This document shows positions 61,642 to 64,000 of a DNA stretch of 64,000 nucleotides, piece after piece. Below the pieces are notes generated by a model that was not told the DNA's origin, did not search any database, and worked only from the letters and a program-made list of their open reading frames with translations. Position numbers and translations under genes: made by a program. The stretch comes from Copromyces sp. CBS 386.78 (lineage: Eukaryota > Ascomycota > Sordariomycetes > Sordariales > Sordariaceae): NCBI GenBank assembly GCA_030685235.1, contig MU839080.1, positions 1 to 64,000 of the forward strand, read 5' to 3'. The stretch's first letter is position 1; every line of letters begins with the position of its first letter.

Positions 61642-62505
61642 ATGCCACCAACCCGCATCCCCCAGCCCGAAGACTTTGATTCCCTCAAGCCCCATCTCCA
61701 CGTCACCACGCACTACCCCTCCCCCCCCGAATCCACAACCTCCATCCTCCTCCTCTTCCACGGCCTAGGCGACACCAACTCGCCCTTCCTCTCCTTCGCT
61801 TCCAACCTTTCCCTCCCAGGCGTCCTCGCCATTTCGGTCCGCGGCATCTCTCCCCTCCCGCCCTCTCTGTTGGGATTACCGCTCGACAGCGGGCCGACGG
61901 ATAACTTCCATTGGGGCGACGACCTAAAACTTGACGCGAGGACGGGGGAGATAGATATGGATCCGGGGTATGAGAAGGTTGCGGAGTTGGTCATGGATAG
62001 ACTTGTGGGAGAGGTTTTGATGCGGAAATGTGGGTGGGAGACGGGGGATGTGATGCTTTTTGGGTTTGGACAGGGTGGCGGGGTGGCGTTGGGGTTGGGG
62101 AGTTTGGTTAGGACTTGGACTGGGACCCCTGGGACTTGGGATGGACTCGAGGTTGAGGAGGTGAAGGGGGGTGAGGAGGAAGTAAAGGAGGGAGTGGCGG
62201 GTGATGATGAGGAGAGGAAGGAGAAGGCGGCGTTCAAGGGCATCGTGTCGATTGGAGGGGCGCTGCCGCCTTCGATGATTCCTAGTGTCAGTGCGAGGGA
62301 GAAGGCGAAGACGCCGGTGTTGGTTTTGCATGGAAGCAAGAGTGAGTATGTGGGTGAGGATGAGGTGGATTTGATTCAGAGGGAGTTTGAGGACGTGAAG
62401 GTGGTGGAGTGGAAGAGGCCGGATGATGGGATGCCGAGGAGCAGGGAGGAGGTGTTGCCTATGATGGAGTTTTTTGCTGAGAGGCTGAAGAGTGGGTGGC
62501 CGTGA
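61642..62505 (+). CDS. acyl-protein-thioesterase-like protein without catalytic triad
   Basis: A single exon of 287 aa; start context GCAGCATGCCA is good. The opening of the alpha/beta-hydrolase fold is clear: ILLLFHGLGDTNSPFLSFA, then LPGVLAISVRG and DNFHWGDD. The nucleophile elbow reads FGFGQGG where acyl-protein thioesterases have GFSQGG, so serine is Gly. In the late part LVLHGSKSEYVGEDEV lacks the usual aspartate, and the catalytic histidine region reads KRPDDGMPRSREE without His. An acidic, Glu/Lys-rich insert (about residues 170-200) sits mid-protein. Working members remove palmitate from proteins; this one is probably a non-catalytic relative, possibly a binding protein. I believe fungal relatives share the Gly, but that is from memory. 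Converges with the next gene, only 242 bp away. Confidence 0.85.
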   Translation: MPPTRIPQPEDFDSLKPHLHVTTHYPSPPESTTSILLLFHGLGDTNSPFLSFASNLSLPGVLAISVRGISPLPPSLLGLPLDSGPTDNFHWGDDLKLDARTGEIDMDPGYEKVAELVMDRLVGEVLMRKCGWETGDVMLFGFGQGGGVALGLGSLVRTWTGTPGTWDGLEVEEVKGGEEEVKEGVAGDDEERKEKAAFKGIVSIGGALPPSMIPSVSAREKAKTPVLVLHGSKSEYVGEDEVDLIQREFEDVKVVEWKRPDDGMPRSREEVLPMMEFFAERLKSGWP

Positions 62506-62747
62506 GGAACACTACTAGTACTTCGGGTAGTGACGATTTGTGGTTTGAATACATACCATGATGGCATGCACGAGTCAACCATGTGGTTCGTACGGTCTTT
62601 CGGATAGCGCCAGTCAATGAATACAAAAGACATGGCAAGAGCAAAGTTCAGGTCTTGGAGCAATTCAGGCATTATCTCATTGTTTGACGCAGATGGCATC
62701 AGTCCCTCAAAATTACATTATATATATCCAAGCATCATATCGTCTCA

Positions 62748-64000
62748 TCAAGACAACCTCTTCCTGCCTTCATCAATCCCCCCAACCTCCCTCTTATTCA
62801 CCCTCGACGGCCCCGGCGCCATCGCAACCCACTCGCCCTCCTTCGTCCACACTCCCGCCTTGGTATAGTCCTCACTTTTATACCCCTGCATCCAAGCAAA
62901 CCGGAAATACTCGGTATCCCTTCCCACTTCCTCGCCTTCCCTCGTCCACGTAAAGTTGGAGGGCGCGTTCTTGTCAAACTCATCATTGCTGAAATACGTG
63001 CGGAACCGTTCCACGTCGTTCACCAGCACGCTGATGCCATCGTAGACGGAGCCCGGCGGCTTGCCCCAAGTAAAAGTGATGGAGGAAATGTTCTTGCCGA
63101 GCGAGATCACGGGCGCGGCGAGGGCTGGCAAGGGAGAACCGAGCTGGGCATCGCCTTGGAGAGCATAAGCCGTTTGCAGGACGGGGTCCCATCCCCAGCG
63201 GGCGATGCCGTTGATGAAGAGACCGACTAGCAAGCCTTGGTAGAGGAGAGAGAGTCTGGTTTGCATGCTTGTCCCCGGCAAGAGGAGCAACGCGAGGATG
63301 TAATGGTGGATGCGCAGCTTGAGGTCCGGCAGGATCACGCAGAGGATAAGACCAGCCCCGACGATGGTGTAGAACTTGAGATAGCGGACTAGACGGCCTT
63401 CCTGGCGGAAGAACCAGGCCTGTGAGGCCACGATGACGATCAGCACGATGATGATGATGGTTAGAGCGGCGGGCGCTCCAGGTTGTTGTGCCAGATCGTG
63501 TGGCGTGAGACGCTGGATGGGGATAAAGTCAAAGGTGTAGTTGGTCAAGGCGCCAACCCAGCAACCTCCCAGCCAGAGCACTGTCTTTTCGAATTGGGCC
63601 GTCAGACCGGACAGGGAGCGGCGAATTCCCATGTGGTCGTACATGACCCAGGCTGCCAGCATGGCAGGAAGGAACGAGCCGAGTTCTCGCGAGATGAGGG
63701 AAGGGACATCGGTGATGTTGGCCGGATCGGTAGCCAGGCCAACGGTCCAGTAGATGCCTGCGAAGACGGGGAAGAAGAAGAGGTGCGGGGACGTGATCAG
63801 CACCGAGAGTACGGTGGAAAAGACGACCGAGATGGCGAGGAGCGCCCAGCGCATGTCCTTGGCTGAGCATTCGACGCCTTCCTCGAAGGTGAAGGACAGC
63901 GGGAAGTAGGAATCGAAGGCGATGCTTTCGATTCCGTTCCGGTCCGAACTGCTGAAGTTCCTCCGCGTCCCGATCAGCCGCACCACACCACAGCCGCCAT
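62748..64000 (-). CDS. LCCL-domain membrane protein, C-terminal part (5' truncated by window)
   Basis: The frame is open to the window edge and ends TGA at 62750-62748. The visible part is 416 codons. Its first residues, GGCGVVRLIGTRRNFSSS, look like the end of an LCCL domain, and FDSYFPLSFTFEEGVEC follows, typical of the fungal family. About eight membrane helices come next (MRWALLAISVVFSTVLSVLI, LFFFPVFAGIYWTVGLA, and onward to GLLVGLFINGIARWGWDP). A soluble tail has WTREGEEVGRDTEYFRFAWM and KAGVWTKEGEWVAM. A GTG near 63986 lies in frame but is not the start; the true N-terminus with most of the LCCL domain is outside. LCCL domains bind lipids or carbohydrates in other proteins; the fungal membrane form has no assigned role that I know. 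Confidence 0.88.
   Translation of the reverse strand, partial: GGCGVVRLIGTRRNFSSSDRNGIESIAFDSYFPLSFTFEEGVECSAKDMRWALLAISVVFSTVLSVLITSPHLFFFPVFAGIYWTVGLATDPANITDVPSLISRELGSFLPAMLAAWVMYDHMGIRRSLSGLTAQFEKTVLWLGGCWVGALTNYTFDFIPIQRLTPHDLAQQPGAPAALTIIIIVLIVIVASQAWFFRQEGRLVRYLKFYTIVGAGLILCVILPDLKLRIHHYILALLLLPGTSMQTRLSLLYQGLLVGLFINGIARWGWDPVLQTAYALQGDAQLGSPLPALAAPVISLGKNISSITFTWGKPPGSVYDGISVLVNDVERFRTYFSNDEFDKNAPSNFTWTREGEEVGRDTEYFRFAWMQGYKSEDYTKAGVWTKEGEWVAMAPGPSRVNKREVGGIDEGRKRLS

Noticed and set aside
1..64000. Dispersed 5S rRNA genes, telomere repeats and CRISPR arrays
   Set aside because: I scanned by eye for the remembered Neurospora 5S core and for TTAGGG arrays and saw neither; CRISPR arrays are not expected in a fungus and no spaced repeat array occurs.

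Overview
The window looks like nuclear DNA from a filamentous ascomycete, most likely Neurospora or Sordaria (Sordariaceae). Genes are split by short introns of 53-139 nt with GTAAGT-type donors and CTAAC or CTGAC branch sites, and intergenic spaces are long. The left end is extremely AT-rich, as expected from repeat-induced point mutation (RIP). The protein families are typical of this group: a Zn2Cys6 regulator, a fungal LCCL membrane protein, DUF3176 and a Dal5-type transporter. The species is not proven from the window. A run of 10 N inside long homopolymers shows this is a draft assembly.

Layout. 1-1.5 kb: GAAAAA satellite and RIP-like AT-rich DNA. 3.3-5.4 kb (-): patatin-like protein lacking the nucleophile serine. 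7.2-9.5 kb (+): HAM1-like protein. 11.2-11.9 kb (+): four-helix MARVEL-type membrane protein. 12.2-12.6 kb: element with 15-bp inverted ends. 13.9-15.3 kb (+): highly hydrophilic protein with six DPRVDSDxDG repeats. 16.9-24.0 kb: a field of decay with a DUF3176 pseudogene, a tRNA-Arg(ACG) and a wrecked WD40 gene of the Cockayne syndrome A (CSA/Rad28) family. 24.9-25.7 kb (+): small nuclear-type protein of unknown function. 25.7-36.8 kb: mostly non-coding, with a TA-flanked MITE at 27.6 kb and the assembly gap at 30.1 kb. 36.8-40.7 kb (+): six-exon Zn2Cys6 transcription factor. 42.2-43.6 kb (-): atg5. 46.3-50.7 kb (-): 1433-residue disordered protein with four copies of a short motif. 50.7-56.5 kb: long gene-poor stretch. 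56.5-60.4 kb (+): ACC deaminase followed by a Dal5-type MFS transporter. 61.6-62.5 kb (+): acyl-protein-thioesterase-like protein without the catalytic triad. 62.7-64 kb (-): C-terminal part of an LCCL-domain membrane protein that runs off the window.

No single operon-like system is visible, as expected for a fungus. The only neighbours with a plausible joint role are the ACC deaminase and the transporter behind it. The more unusual content is two hydrolase-fold proteins with serine-to-glycine replacements, the motif-repeat protein at 46-51 kb, the repeat hydrophilin, the two inverted-repeat elements and the apparent loss of a CSA-type repair gene. All exon limits were worked out by hand from splice signals, reading frame and remembered family features. 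No database search was run.
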